Below are positions 45,001 to 58,636 of a stretch of DNA of 64,000 bases, one piece after another (position 1 is the first letter of the stretch; each line of letters starts with the position of its first letter). Made by a program: the position numbers and the translations under genes. Source of the DNA: Acridotheres tristis (lineage: Eukaryota > Chordata > Aves > Passeriformes > Sturnidae); the NCBI GenBank assembly GCA_037013685.1, contig CM072919.1, positions 30,424,255 through 30,488,254 of the forward strand. Reading direction: 5' to 3'. The notes under the pieces are model-generated. The model did no database searches. It had not been told where the DNA came from and worked only from the letters and a program-made list of their open reading frames with translations.

Positions 45001-47764
45001 ATTCAATACTCTCATAATCCCTCCAAGAGGCACTCTTAGGTCAGATACAGGAGCAAATCTGGCCTGAGCAGTGCATTTCTCAAACTTGCTGTATATCAAT
45101 GGAAAATGTTTAAAGGCAGATTATTAGCAATTTCTAACAGTCATGGACTACCAAGGGGAGCCTGAGAAAAAAAGTCACTTGAAAATTTAAATACTTGAAG
45201 GGCTTTGCAATTAATCAAACAGGTATAATATTTTAGAGTTTCTAAAATATTATAGGGGCCAATGTTGAGAAGACTGAAAATTTCTGCTATTAATTTCAGG
45301 AGAATATTAAATTGCTTAGTACCATATAGAAACCGGGAAGAGTAGTAATGTGGAAGGTCAATAATAATATTTAGATACTTGATATAAATATAAATAAATC
45401 AGAGCCGGATATTTGCCTTTTCCCTGATGATTTGTATCAAAGACATTCCTTTGAGAATGTCCTCCACTATCCTGCTGTAAATTCAGGTATTTCACCACAA
45501 CCAATAGAAGTATTCTAAATCCGTACCAGTACTTTACCATGTGTCATTATTTCCTCCAAATTCATCGTTCCATGTATATTCGCATCCTTTTATGCTTCCA
45601 TAAGGCAAGATCCAGTTATTTAGGATTTTTAACTGTCTACATTGTTATGCAATTTTTGAATGGCTAGCACTGTTGAACTTTGGCACAGATAAGCAAAAAC
45701 AACAGCCATGGATTCGTTCACGAACTCTGTTAGTAGGTTATGAATTTTTTGTCTTTGTCCAGGATTCCTGGATTATTCCATACCTGGAGCAGTATGGTTC
45801 AGAATGACAGCCACAGCCTTCATTGCCATATTGCTCCATTTTCTCACTAAAGCATCATGTCTGATTTCTTTCGAGCTCTTGCACAAATACACATCAGATG
45901 AGCACAGCTACAAGGTCTATCAGCAGATGGTTCCTTTCTTTTCTTAGTTGTTCCTGACAGAATGCCAGACTAATCCAGAGGACAATGGGGAGGACTACAA
46001 CAGAAATTCTGTTCTCCTGAATCCAGTTCTCAGCTCTCATGGCCAGAAGCTAATTTGTATTCAGAGCCCAGAACTGACAAGTAGTTTCTCTTACTGTAGC
46101 CATCCCTTGTTTCATAAATCCTTCTTTGCTTGTGGACCACTTTGACATGGTACAGATAAGACATTTGGGGGTTTTGTACACTAATCATTCTCTGTATAGA
46201 ACAACCATCACCCCCAAGTCTTGACCATAGTGCAACAGTAACAGTGATCTAAAAATTGATCATGATGTAAATCAAGTGAACTTCTTGAAGGTGAAGGTTT
46301 AAGTTTTAAGAAGCTTGTTACCCAAATCATTCCGGAGAGCTAGCAATGCTATGTTGTTAGCAATGCTAAGTCTATGCCTAGGTCATTAATATTCTTTAGC
46401 TACAGATGCCTTTTCACTTGACTGGCCTATGAAAGTCTGCTGGTTTTCCAGATGAGAAAACTACTTGTTGGCATAGTTTGGGGTCTTGATGGTCCCTGCC
46501 AACAGCAACAGTAGAAAATTAGGATTACCTAATTACTTCACTGGGTATAGTCTCTCTTATCACCCATCATATTACTGGTCATAAATAGAACAGGAAGGGA
46601 TACAATTATAAAGAAGTACTGCTTTGATTCTATATCAGAGTATCAACATTTTGCTTGTTACATTCCTTGCACTTTAGTTCATCTGCTTTTTTGCCCTGAT
46701 CTAGCAATTATGTTCATCCCCTAAGTCAGGCATGAGGAAGAATTCTCAAGACTTACTGATTTCTGGAGGGCTTGCTTCTGATCTTTCTTTTGTCCTCAAA
46801 ACATTTCCCTGATCCTTCAGTCTGTCCTCATTGCACTTCAAATTACTTGGGATCCAATTCAGATCAAACTGAGTTGTTAAAAAGGAAAAGGTCATCGGTT
46901 TTGTATGTTATGGATAAAGCTTCTTTTTGAAGTTTTTAACTGGTGAGCATCCTTCTCAAAGAGTATTGTGTCTTTTGGAAGGACAGGCACTTTCTCCTTT
47001 AATGCTTGAGGTCCTTTGTGCATTTTCAGCTAGGGGATAATAGGCTTTTATTTCTGAGATGATCACTGGAAGACCAAGCATGTTTCTTTAACCTTTGTAA
47101 AATGTAGAAGCCAGTTTCTTCCTTACCAAATGAAGAGAAAGCAAAGATGTATCAGTATCAGAACATCCCTAAACTCTTGACTATATGTATATTTTAGTAA
47201 GCTGAAATACACAGGTTTGTATGAAACCATGCAAACAATTCTTCAGTGCTATAAAAAGTCTTTACAGAGAAGGTATTTTAAAAAACAACTAGTCCCTCAT
47301 GCTGAAGGAAAAGTCTGTTTCTAAGCAAAAAGAGTTTTGTGGACAATCTTATTGCTTTTCATTGAAAATATCTAGGTTTTCAGAACCTGACACTCTGACA
47401 TTTTTTAATTATCAGAAAATAATCAGTAGGTAATTCAGCCTGAATATACAAAAGCATGTTGAAGCAGTTTAAACTACCGTGATTTATAAAATCGCCCGAG
47501 GTGGCTGATTTCAAATTAAGCAATTTTTTAAACTAGCAGAATTGGATGTTATCTCATTTAGAATTGACCATAGTAAAATGTCACTGCATTTACTTCTGAT
47601 CCTTTCTTGCTCTGCTCTCTCTGCAATAACCATAGTCTTCAAACATGAACTGTAGTTAATACATGCTGCCTCCAACAAACCTCTAGGGCATGTAATGTGT
47701 CAGCATTGGATTGCACTGAGGGTAACTTCTTAAGCCAGGTAATAGACAACCTTATGAAAGGGGG
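42031..47764. other. AT-rich intergenic DNA
   Basis: No gene recognised. The 116-codon forward frame at 42425-42775 has no features I can attach to a family. A perfect hairpin at 45224-45254 is listed separately. Confidence 0.55.
45224..45254. repeat. Perfect 14-bp inverted repeat with 3-nt loop
   Basis: TATAATATTTTAGA, loop GTT, then the exact reverse complement. AT-rich cruciform/hairpin potential. Confidence 0.9.
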
Positions 47765-48345
47765 TGTTGGTTTCCAGTGCAGGTTACCTAGTCAGTCACA
47801 TCAGCATTGGAGGCAACCTGAGATGCAGTGATCATGGATCTTTCTCTGGAATACTGTGTCCAGTTCTGGAGTCCTCAGTACGAGGGACATGTGGACCTGT
47901 TGGAGCAGTCCAAAGGAGTGCCACAAAAATAACCAGAGGCCTGGAGCACCTTCCCTGTGAAGATGGTCTGGGAGAGTTGACATTGTTCAGCATGGAGTAG
48001 GTCAGGCTCTGGGGAGACCTTATGGTGACCTGCCAGTATTAAAAGGAGGCTTGAAAGAAAGATGGGGACAAACTTTTTATCAAGGCCTATAGTGATAGAC
48101 AAGGGTTAATGGTTTTAAACTGAAAGTGAGTTATTCTGACTAGATATAAGTTAGACTTTTCTACAATGAAGGTGACTGTGGTGAGACCATGCCCAGAGAT
48201 GTGGTGGATAAGGGAACATTCCAGACCAGTTTGGACAGAATTTGATGTGGCTGAAGAAGTTCCTGCTGATTGTAGCATTAGAACTAAATAATCTTTAAAG
48301 GTCCCTTCCAACACAAAGTGGTTGATGTTTGATGTGATACAATCG
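47765..48345 (+). mobile_element. CR1 LINE 3' fragment, sense
   Basis: Follows the CR1 3' region along its length: 'TGTGTCCAGTTCTGG', 'GGACCTGTTGGAGCAGTCC', 'AGGCCTGGAGCACCT', 'GGTTTTAAACTGAAAG', 'AACTAAATAATCTTTAAAGG' and 'GTCCCTTCCAACACAAA'. Small frames on either strand (for example 47764-48000) are LINE sequence, not genes. The typical 8-mer tail is eroded. Confidence 0.92.
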
Positions 48346-48669
48346 TGCTTCTATACCAGAAATGATATCAAGTTTCAAACCTGGAATCAGGAAAACCAAA
48401 TGGGGAAGATGTAATCTTAAAACCACCCTCCCCACCATTGCAGAAGAGCCATAAGTAAAATAACTAAATTTTAATTTAGAGTGGGGTAAAGAAACAGAGA
48501 TGAAATCTATGATGGTAAAATATTTTTTTGCAAAAAATATTTAAACACAAGACATTTAAAATTCAGCACTATACTTCAACTGTTAAACCTAATCAAAACA
48601 TACAAACACGCAGGAATCTGAAAGAAAATTAAGTGGTATGACCCCTTTCTATTATGCACACAGTCTTCA

Positions 48670-48707
48670 ATCAGTCATATCTTAGGTGATCAGTCATATC
48701 TTAGGTG
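48670..48707. repeat. 19-bp perfect tandem duplication
   Basis: ATCAGTCATATCTTAGGTG occurs twice directly adjacent. Confidence 0.92.
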
Positions 48708-51700
48708 ATATTTTCTCATAAGGAAAAAAAATTGCAACTGAAACTTATATTGGTTTTATTTTGGAGGTTTTTTTACAGTTCATCTAAAGTTTTTATAACT
48801 GATGCAATATTTTTTCCTCCAGAAACCTTTTAAAGTACCAAGGAAATTCCCCTGGGAATTCTAAAATCCACAAGAAGAAACAAGGATATAAAACTAAATT
48901 TTGAACCTTGAATAATCTGAGCTGAACTTCAGTACTGCCATGTATTTTTGGGATATTGCCAGGTATATGCTTGCATATTTGAGTAAATAATTTGAAAACA
49001 CCAGCTTGTAGGCAGGACTCACCTTGCAACCAAAAGCTGCACTGAAAGAAAACTAGTTAACATCATCAAAAATAACCCATCTGTTCTCATGAGACTACCA
49101 CTGCAGAATATGCCTTCTGCTAGTGCAAATCCAGTCATTATGACACATCCTTCTCTGGGCTGGTTACTCCCATTACAAAACCAGGAAGGCTCCTGTATAA
49201 TCTAAATTATAATTACATTGATTACAAAAATTCTAGTAAATATATAAATAATGTTAATCATATATGATCATTTTATAAATATTGTATATACAGTAATACA
49301 CAAGCGTACCCTGGAATCTAGAAACTCATCAAGGTGGGAAAGAACAGAGTAGGAATTGGCAGGATGTGGGTTGGCTCTTTCTATCCATTGAGAACTGCAG
49401 AATTACTATGGTGCCATCTTCAGGGAGATAACATGGTTTATTTGATTGATTTTCATCAGTGAGAGATATGGCAGGATTGTGCTAGGTTTTTTTTTTTATT
49501 TTCCCCACTGAATTCTGCTTGCAATAAAACTGTCGTCAGAATTTACAAAGAAACACAGAGCAGCAGTATAAACTTTATTCCCAGTTTTATTCCCAGATTA
49601 TTTATACTGCAAAACCATGTCTGACTTCATTTAAAAAACGTACAATAGCAAAAATAAATTAATAAAATATATCCATTGTCATAATTTGATTCCATGTTTT
49701 TATAAATACTTGAACCCAGCCTTAGATGTCTATACAGGGAGCAAGATGTCTATAGGGAGCAAATGCCAGTAAATTTTCTCAATTTACATTACCAAAAAAA
49801 CCCCAACTAAACCCTAAACGACAATATAATTTATAATTTTTGAAATAAGGTTCTTTGTGCTTAAGATACCCATGAAGTAATAAAATTAGTGGTTTGCACC
49901 AGGCTAAATATTTTCTAATGTCTTATAAATAAAAAAAAAGTCACAGTAAAAAAACCCCTGTGTTTCTCTCCCAACAGAGGACTATTTTCCTTTCTTTTGG
50001 TATGCAATGAAACATTCTAGAATATGTATAGAGAATATATAGAATTCATGCTGTCTGCATGTTACGATGAACACTTCTACTGTAATACTTTTTTTAAATA
50101 AATGTTGAAAGAAGTTTGATTCTATAGGAACAATGCACCAAATTCCAGCCTTGAAAATACGTCAGTATCATTTGAGAGTGCTGTGAAATTTATAGCACAA
50201 ATTAATTTCTTTAAGGAGAAAAATTATTGGTACAGCCCTGAGAATTTAATGTTTTTAAACCAGCATGTGTCATACACACATGCAAATATACAGATAGTAA
50301 ACAAATAGTCATATGCAGAATTTAATACTGCTAGAGACACTTGGGTTTCAAATATTAAAAGACGTGCTTGGTGCTGTAGTTCTTCTTCCATGATGAAAGA
50401 AGTCTCTAAGCATAAGGAACATTTGAATTTTTTTCAGGGGAGAATTCATCTACAGGTGAAATTAGAAAGCCTAGCAAAACTCAAATGCGTCTTTTGCAGT
50501 TTACTCTGCAAATGGGCCCTGGAAGAAACAGGACTTACAGTATCCTCCAAGGAATCTAGAAATAGATTTATTTAATCAAAAGTTATAGAAACAGATATGT
50601 TTTCTGAACACTTGTTTTCTCAAAATAATTGTCTTTCTATACATATAAATAAAAAGAGTGAATTCTCAGCCATTTTGTCAATATGAAAGTTCTAAATTTT
50701 ACAAAGAGTGAGCCAAGTGCTTGCTGAGCAGCACTCACTGATTCTTTGCCCTGGCACTACCACCAAACTGCTATCTGTCTGTAGTCAAACTGTCTCACCT
50801 CAGCCTATGCAAAAACGTCCGATTTAGCCCTGCTAGGCACTAAACTTTCCCAGGTGGAAATTTTCCTGAGCAGAGTTAGAATTAGGGTTCAGCTCTGAGG
50901 GGAAGATATTTGCCATTCTGTAATGCAAAGCTTATCATTACTAGTATTAAAAAAAAAGTTTTCCAGACCACCAATTCCCTGCCAGCCAGAAAGATGCAGA
51001 AGTGTGCTTCTGTGGAAAAAGAGCAGAGAGAAAGCAGAGGCATATCCACACCAGCCTGTCTTGATATTATATAAGCTTCTCTCTTACACCTATAGAACAG
51101 TTCTCAGTATCTTAAAGAGAAGATTTCTGCCGTTAAAGTTAGCTATCACTGTTGGTGATTTTGCAATTTCTCAAGCAGCATATATCTTGAAACAAGAGGT
51201 CACAGAGTACATTATAATGGGAAATATACTTTCAGTCTATTAATTTTCATGCTACTGAAAGGATATTTCAGTGCAGTCATGTCAAACTTACTGTGTCCAC
51301 TCTACAAAACCACCTTCTAGCATTACTTTAGTTATATATAATAATTAAATTTTAATTCAAACAAGACTCTCATTTAACCAACTTTTATTTCCATTCATGT
51401 CTAGTAGGTGTCACATAATGCTGTGCTTCCATACTTTTCAGTTTGATCCGCAGGATCATTATTTATTAAAAAAAAATACTTAAAAAATTTATTAAAATAC
51501 TTTACACAACTAACATACATAATTTACCAATACACTGTTTCTTGGGACTTGGACTGTGTTTTCAGTGAAAAGACTTTAAAGAATGGATGTATTCATCAGC
51601 CTATTCAGTCCCTATCATCTATTTCCCATATATATGTGTGTATATATATATATGTAAGTTATGGAAGGACATTAAAAAATACATAGCAAAGTTTTCTATT

Positions 51701-53037
51701 TAATTTCATTACCTGTGTGAACTAGAAACATACCAATCTATGGACTTTAATTACAAATCGCTAACATGATTTTGCTTACTGCTGCCTTTGTGCATACTGC
51801 TAAAAGCCTTTGATTAAAATAATTTTATGTGTATTTTTGTAATTTACAATGAAAACATTCCTCTGAGAAGTACTGCTTGCAGGAGACTCGAGTACGGCTT
51901 GTTAACTTTCCATCTCAGAGGAAGTAGTTATTTAATGTGCTGTTTCTACATTTACTCATGTGATAAAATGAAAAAATAAGCAAACATACAAACAAACCAC
52001 AAAACCAAAAACCAAACCCCAGCCCATACAGTTACAAAACCATTGTTTTAGATATTAATTTAAAAAAAAAATAAAAAGTAGTGAAGACACATCATACTAT
52101 ACATGACAGCAGATCAGTTCCTCCTACCTCCCATAATCTTAGATGGTTTCAGGGTTGGAAATATGCTTATGTTATTTCATATCCAGCAAACAGATTTGCA
52201 TTCATTTCTTCCATGTTAAATGTGGTTGCACTTCATGCCCAGTGATTGCCATGTAAAAGGAAACCTAAGAGGCTTTACTCATATGGCTTCCAACACTCTA
52301 CTAGAAGGTCTCTGCTTCTCTTCCTTTTAGGGGAAGTTTAATTTAACTGGGAATTGTGTGAAACAGCTAGGTCAGCTAGAGGCTGAACCTCACTAAACCA
52401 GGTAAATCAAAAGCTGCCCTGTCTTGCAGTACAAAGATAGAAGGGGTAAGAAAAAATATACAAAGATTCTCTAGTAAACAATAGAGCAAAAAAAAAGAAG
52501 GCTATTTTATGTTCCCAAAGAAAAAGAGTGAGTTTATTAGTACAAATCATAACTAACTATTTAAAAACACAGGATAAAATGAGTTCCAAGTGTCATTTTT
52601 GTGTGGCAAGATAACTTTGGTATTTTATTCTTCTGTAAAATTCAGTTTATTCTTCTTAAAAAATGAAGGCAGATGCCACATATTTTTTTAAGATTTTATT
52701 TCTTTTAGATACACAAAATACAATTTTTTTATAAGAGAGGAATAATGAAAATTTTGGAGATGCTCTCTTGAAAGATATACATAGTTTGTTGTGTAAGTAC
52801 CCCTAAATTGGACATAATAGATCAAGCATTTGTTCTCCATCATTATATCAACAGATGAATAAAGCTCTATTTTGAGACAGAGAATCAGAGCAACAGATAT
52901 TATATGGTCAAGCCCAAAATTAGAGAGTTGGTCTCAGCAATTAAACAGTGATGTTACATTCTCTGTTTCTCCAAAGGCTTGGTGGGGGGATTGTTGGGTT
53001 TTGTGTTTGTTTGTCCATTTCATTATTGATTTGGTTT

Positions 53038-53062
53038 TTTGGTTGGTTGGTTGGTTGGTTGG
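53038..53062. repeat. (GGTT)n microsatellite
   Basis: Six to seven GGTT units. Confidence 0.9.
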
Positions 53063-53280
53063 TTATTTAGTATTTATTTTTGGGTTTTGGGTTTTTTTAA
53101 TAGAAAATTGCATCTCTCTTTGTTAAGACGGGACTTATTTTAAATGCTGTGCCAGCTGTTGATTTATTCCAGCCTGTAGGATTTGTTTCCTAGAAGCTGT
53201 ACATGGCACATTTCTGCTGGAGACAGAAAACTGGTGAATTATCTCAGCTGCAGATCTTACTCATATAAATGGCAATGTAT

Positions 53281-53646
53281 TGATGCCTTAAGTTTTAAGT
53301 TTTTCTCTTCTGCTTGGATGTGCTTTTCCGATGTGCTAGGGTGATGAAGACAAAATAATCTTATTCCAGTTAAGAACTCAAGGACAATTTCTTCAGACTT
53401 CAGGCCCTAAGCATAAACAATACGGAAAGAGGAGGATGGGTTCATGCAAATGAACCAAAACCTACAAAGATGTGAGATCTTGTGACCAAGCCCTCCTTTG
53501 CTTCCATCTTGGAGCCATCCAGGCAGGGGCCACAACTGTGGCACTGATGCTGCTAGGATGTGGCCTTTTGTAGGCCTCTCAATAAATACCCATTTTATTT
53601 CCCTTAACTCTGTGTGTAGCCTCTGTTCCAGCTCCTCTAGGCATCA
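53281..53646 (+). mobile_element. Solo LTR, 366 bp
   Basis: Starts TGATGCC and ends GGCATCA, a perfect 7-bp terminal inverted repeat, with GTAT directly outside each end (53277-53280, 53647-53650) as a possible 4-bp target duplication. AATAAA at 53581-53586 lies about 60 bp from the 3' end, giving plus orientation. The sequence around 'CAATAAATACC..TTTATTT' and the GGCATCA end recall ERVL-type bird LTRs, but a 4-bp duplication is more usual for class I, so class is uncertain. Confidence 0.78.
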
Positions 53647-56020
53647 GTATGGCAAAGAAGGTTGCAGGGTGGGAAGACCTGTTGTGGTAAAATGCAATTA
53701 ATATACTGAGGCTATTGAAAGTAAAAAAAGACATAAAGATTGGAAAATTGTTAAATGTATCATTTCAGAAGGTGGGCCTGAAAATTGGGAAAATAAAGAG
53801 AATTTGAGAGGATGAGAATGAAAAGGAAAATAATGTTTCTAACATAAATTAAAATAAGTGACAACAATAATGATTATGTATAAGTGGTACAGTCTTTCTC
53901 TATGTATGGGATATTTTTGGTATGTTACACACAAATATTTCAGCATTCTAACTTTAAAAAAAACAGATTCTGCCAATTCTGAGTTTCTGCAAAATGTTCT
54001 GGTTACTGTCAAAACTGTTCACACTGGTCCTGAAGCAACACATGGACAAGGTGTCATGTTCTGCTGCGGGGTGTTATTTTAAAACTGCCAGTAGGCCATG
54101 TGAGACGTGAAATTGTTGTTAGGCAAAGTGTTTCCGGAGATAGAGCTTCTCTCCATCTTCTTCTAGTTGCCTCCTGCATAGGGCATCTGTGCAGCCTGTC
54201 TCCCACATACCTCTGGTCAAACAATGTTGAGGCAAAAATCAAAATTAAATTTATTCCTCACACAAGGTTTCTAGAGGAGGAGATCACACTTCCTTTATGG
54301 GCAGAAGTGGGAAAAGGTAAAATCACAGTCATTTGATCATACCATTTGTAAGACAAATAAATAATCAAATTATTAAGCCTTTTGATGCTATTGTACTTGA
54401 TTCTGACAGGACGGGTTTTTCAAAATTCCATACTGATTTTTTTCTGGGATAAAGCTAATTTTTCTTGTAGACTTCTTGTGGGGCTGTATTTTGGATTTGT
54501 GTGGAAAACAGTCTTGATACCACAACAATGTTGTAACTACAGCTGAACGGAGCTTACACTGAGCTAAAGCCTTTCTGCTCCTCACCCCATCCCACCACTG
54601 AGCAGGCTGGGGCATAAATTGAGAAGGGCACCTGACTCAACTGTCCAAAGGGATACCCCATAGATTATGGCATCATGCTCAGTCATAAAATCTTGGGGAA
54701 GAGCAAGTATGTCAGGACTGTTAATGCTAGGCACTAGTTAGCTGATAGTGAGAAATTAAAGGGCTTTTTTTCTCACTTTCTTTTCCCTTTGGCTTTGTTT
54801 TTTTAATGTGGGGTTACTTTTTATTTGTTTGGTTGGTTATTTCGGTTTGGAGTTTTTGTTTTTGTTGTTGTGGTGGTGTTTTTTACAATCAAGTTGTCTT
54901 CATCTTAACACAAGGATTTTCTTGTTTTCAAAGTTCTCTCTGCCACAGTTGAACCACAATTGATTGACACACAGGGGAATTTAGTGTCCATCCACTACTG
55001 AGAGAGATGGAGTTGAGGTAGGATTGTGGTCCAGAGAACAAAGATGTCAGAAAAAGATTTGGTGAAACAATGAATAAATAGTGAAGTTTCTTTTGAATTT
55101 ATTAATATCTAGGAGTTGGAAATTTTATTATGAAACAGCTCATTGCAATTCTGTCCTATCTCACAAAAGAGATAATGTAGTCATCCTTTTTCTTACATGA
55201 CAGCAAATTGCTTTCTTCTGGACTTAATTAGATTAAAGACAAAGAACAATTTATGAAACAAAACTGTCCAGTGGAAAAGATTATTGTCTTACCAGGGAAA
55301 CTTGACCTATAGCTATATTTTTAATGGAATGAGAGCCACAGCACTTTCTAATCAGTGCTTATTTTAAATAACATTGCTTTCTTTTGGCCTTAGAACTAAG
55401 CAAAACATCCTTGCTTACAGGCACATCAAATCAGTTCTGAAGGTTCAGCTTCAAGTATTTTGTTCCTTTGTTTAAAATTCTTTTGCCTGTAAATCTCCTT
55501 TATGAAAATCTTACAACTGTGTATCTAGAGCTTTATATTTTATGGGAATGACTGCTGCTGTAGCTATAATACCTTTGGTTTTGAACATTCCTTCCCTTGC
55601 AGGGTGTCTGTGTGCCTGCAGTGCAACAGATCAATTGATTGTATCATTCTTTGGGCAAAAGAATACAAAACTTCTGATGCTGGTCCTTACGCACCTTTGG
55701 AAAACTTCCTTCCCTGGGTTCTTTTCCTAAGTTATTAACATCCAGAATAAAACTCCCTATTTGTATTTTTTTTATTTTAATTGAGAAATAAATACCAGTT
55801 ATTGGACATTCCGGCACCACATATATAGAAAGCCATGGATCCATCATGATCCCAATAATTTTGTTTCTAAGAAATCCTTATCTTCTCTTCCTCATAAGTG
55901 AGATCTTTCAAGAAAAGGTCTATGGATTATGCCAATAAGATGGACCTATTTCAGCAAGATTGATAAATTCCTTTAGAAGATCTGAGGCCATGAAAAGTTT
56001 AAGATCCTTTTTAAATGAAA
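53647..56020. other. AT-rich intergenic DNA
   Basis: No gene recognised; a T/G-rich low-complexity stretch lies at about 54765-54885. Confidence 0.55.
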
Positions 56021-56469
56021 TGTTACAATGAACTTGCTGACAAATGTGAGATCTGGTTAGCACATCCTAGTCAATGTGTCTGGACTAAAAGCTGTGCGAG
56101 AGGAAAGGACTACAAAGACACTTGCCACTCCAAGTTATGGGAATGTCTACCGCATGGGAGCATCCACCCCCATGGATACCTGGAACTTCACCTGTGTGAA
56201 GGTGGTTACCTCAGAAGAATGACTCCTCTACCCCCCTCCCCCATATGAGATGCCCAGGGCGAAGAAGGATCAATGAGAAGCCACTGGTTCCACAGGTGCT
56301 GACTTGATATCTCTCTATTGCCCTCCGAAATTCCTCTTTTCTATTTCTATCTCTCTACCTCACATTTACTGTTGAATAAAATCTGTATTATTGACTTCAG
56401 CACATGTTTTCATATATATCTCTCATCTTAATTCATGCGGACACATCTCTCAGTAATCAGATCATAACA
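56021..56469 (+). mobile_element. LTR-like interspersed repeat, copy 2
   Basis: Second copy of the repeat at 2300-3190, shorter by internal deletion. It starts TGTTACAATG and ends CATAACA (TGTTA...TAACA inverted ends), with AATAAA at 56375-56380 followed by 'GACTTCAGCACATG', parallel to copy 1. No target duplication seen. Probably an old solo LTR; the family was not named. Confidence 0.55.
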
Positions 56470-57699
56470 CAAGGCTCTATCTAAAAGACATTATTCATAT
56501 CTGAATGTTGTTAATTCAAAATAAAAGTGAAAAGTGCTGTACTTTAGGCATTTGTGAAATCTGAACTGAGAATAAATTATTTAGAACATGGGCAAGTACT
56601 CTTGGGATCTCTGGAAGACAAGGGTTGGGCAGTACAATATGTACATTAGACAGATCTGCATTAGACATAGTACTTTTCAAATAAATATTATGTTAATTTA
56701 TATTTTCTGTCTCTAGTTATATTTTAGGCTAAGGTGAAGAAGAGGGTCAATAAAGATAGAAAAATGCTGCCAAATCTAATTTAAAAGGTCAAAGAATCTA
56801 ATTATTTGGATAACTGCCTTATGGCCGTGGACAGAAAGAGGGTAAATCCAACAATGAGCTAATTAGTTATCTCCACTTGTAGAATTAAGATAATGCCAAG
56901 TAGCATGGAATAGGTGCCAGGTACATGTACACAGTGCCAGGGTGGATCCTAAATGAATATGAGTGAGACTCAGCAAAATTTCTTAGAATTTCTTAGCATT
57001 CTATTGCTAAGATTTTCTGTTGCTCTGAGGACCTAACACTCATGCATTTTAACTTGGATTCATGCACAAACCACATTCTTTTCTACACACCAAGAATGAC
57101 CTTCAGCTTCAATTTCCTATATGCTTAATTTGAACACTATTAAACTCATAATTTTTTAAAATAACACTTCAAAACCCTGGTAGTTTGTGCAGAACTATGA
57201 TTTTTCTCTGAGAGAAAAAATTGTTGACTGCTTAAATTTTCCCTTAACATCACTCTTGAATAGACATGTGGATAAATAGATCTTTGTGGTAGATGAAGCA
57301 TTTTTCTTTGTTACTAAATTTTCCACCGAATTAACATTTTAATAAAAAAATAAGGAAACAAACTACTTTTATGTAGGTAAAAAAACTCAGTATCCATAAA
57401 AAGCTTCAAAAACTCTTTAAGTAATGTAAACATCATTGCACTTGACATGTTATTCTAAAGCATAGAATATTGTATCTAAAGGAAACAAGAGAAAAATAAA
57501 AGTACTCCATAGATCAGACTCTATCAAAAAACGAACCTTGAACTAATAAGGAGGTAAGACAAGGACTCCTCATCACCTGAAGAGTTTTTCTAATTTATTT
57601 TTAGGACGCATGATGCTGATTTTCTTAGGGAGTATCTGGAGCACAACCAACAGGAAAAGGTTGCTTTTAGCAGTTAAAATATATTTTGTAAAAATAAAC
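56470..57699. other. AT-rich intergenic DNA
   Basis: No gene or element recognised. Confidence 0.55.
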
Positions 57700-58450
57700 A
57701 AACTGATTTTCTCCAATTCTTGATCAGAGAGGGATTTGAAAATGTGTGGTCATTAACTGGTCTTTGCCCTTGGCATCTTGACAGAATGTACTTTGTGACC
57801 TCTCCAGGTAGGAGATAGAGATCATAAGAAGGACAGGCCCAGGAGATGTCCTATGAGACCCTATGAGATACCAGCCTCCAAGCAGACACAGCATGGTTCC
57901 CACCATCTTTGAACCTAAATGCCCAAACATCTGATAGGAAAGCCATACAGACAACTTAGTTTCCAGATTGGCTTCAAAGACATTTTAGGGGATTGTCAGA
58001 AGCTCTGCTAACATATCCTGTTCCCTCCTTATCCACAAATCCAGACATTTAATTACTGAAAGCAGCAAGGTTGGGCATCAGCTTCTGTTCAAGCTACAGT
58101 GACTGTTACCATCACCTACTTCTCCCTTATATGCCTAGATATATTCCCCAAGGAGTTCCACTTCATTACTTTTTCAGGGATCGAACTGACTGGTTGACCA
58201 TTTCTTGCATCACATTCTTTGTACTTTTTGAAACTAGGCAAGAAGTTTCAAAAGTTTGCCTTTCTCACATTGTTAATTATCTACTCTAATCTCCACAGAT
58301 GTTCAAGGATACTTTCAGTGTCCTTACAAGAATACCACCTAGATGGCTCAGGCCCCCTGCCAAAGTCTCATAGAACTATATGTATCGGGTTTGTATAAGT
58401 CGTGTTTGAATGCCCCCACAAGTACTGCTGGTCCTTCTTTTCCTTAAACA
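57700..58450 (-). mobile_element. CR1 LINE fragment, reverse transcriptase, antisense, highly diverged
   Basis: At the DNA level this parallels the antisense CR1 RT region also present at 6420-7180. In plus sense it has 'GGACAGGCCCAGGAGATG', then the stretch corresponding to the GRAVDVVYLDFSKAFD block (about 57975-58080), 'TTTTCAGGGATCGAACTGACTGG' near 58165-58190 (the NYRPVSLT/TPIF side), and a 'CCTAGATGGCTCAGGCCC' block near 58340 (the GPDGMHP side). Too eroded to translate continuously. Confidence 0.65.
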
Positions 58451-58636
58451 CCTTTTTCATTAAGCACAGAGACCTTGGAGGTGTTCATGAAGACTGGTTT
58501 CTACTTTTTTTACTAGTTGTCTATTTGCAAGAAGACAATAGCATGAGGCTTTTCAGAGATCAAAATTTCTGTTCAGTAATGTCTGTACTATAAGAATTCT
58601 CTTTTTTATGTAGGGACCCAGCACACTGACACAAAT

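Larger units (their letters stand above)
48346..53280. other. AT-rich intergenic DNA
   Basis: No gene recognised. Contains a 19-bp duplication (listed), a (TA)n run (about 51632-51652) and a (GGTT)n run (about 53038-53062). Confidence 0.55.
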
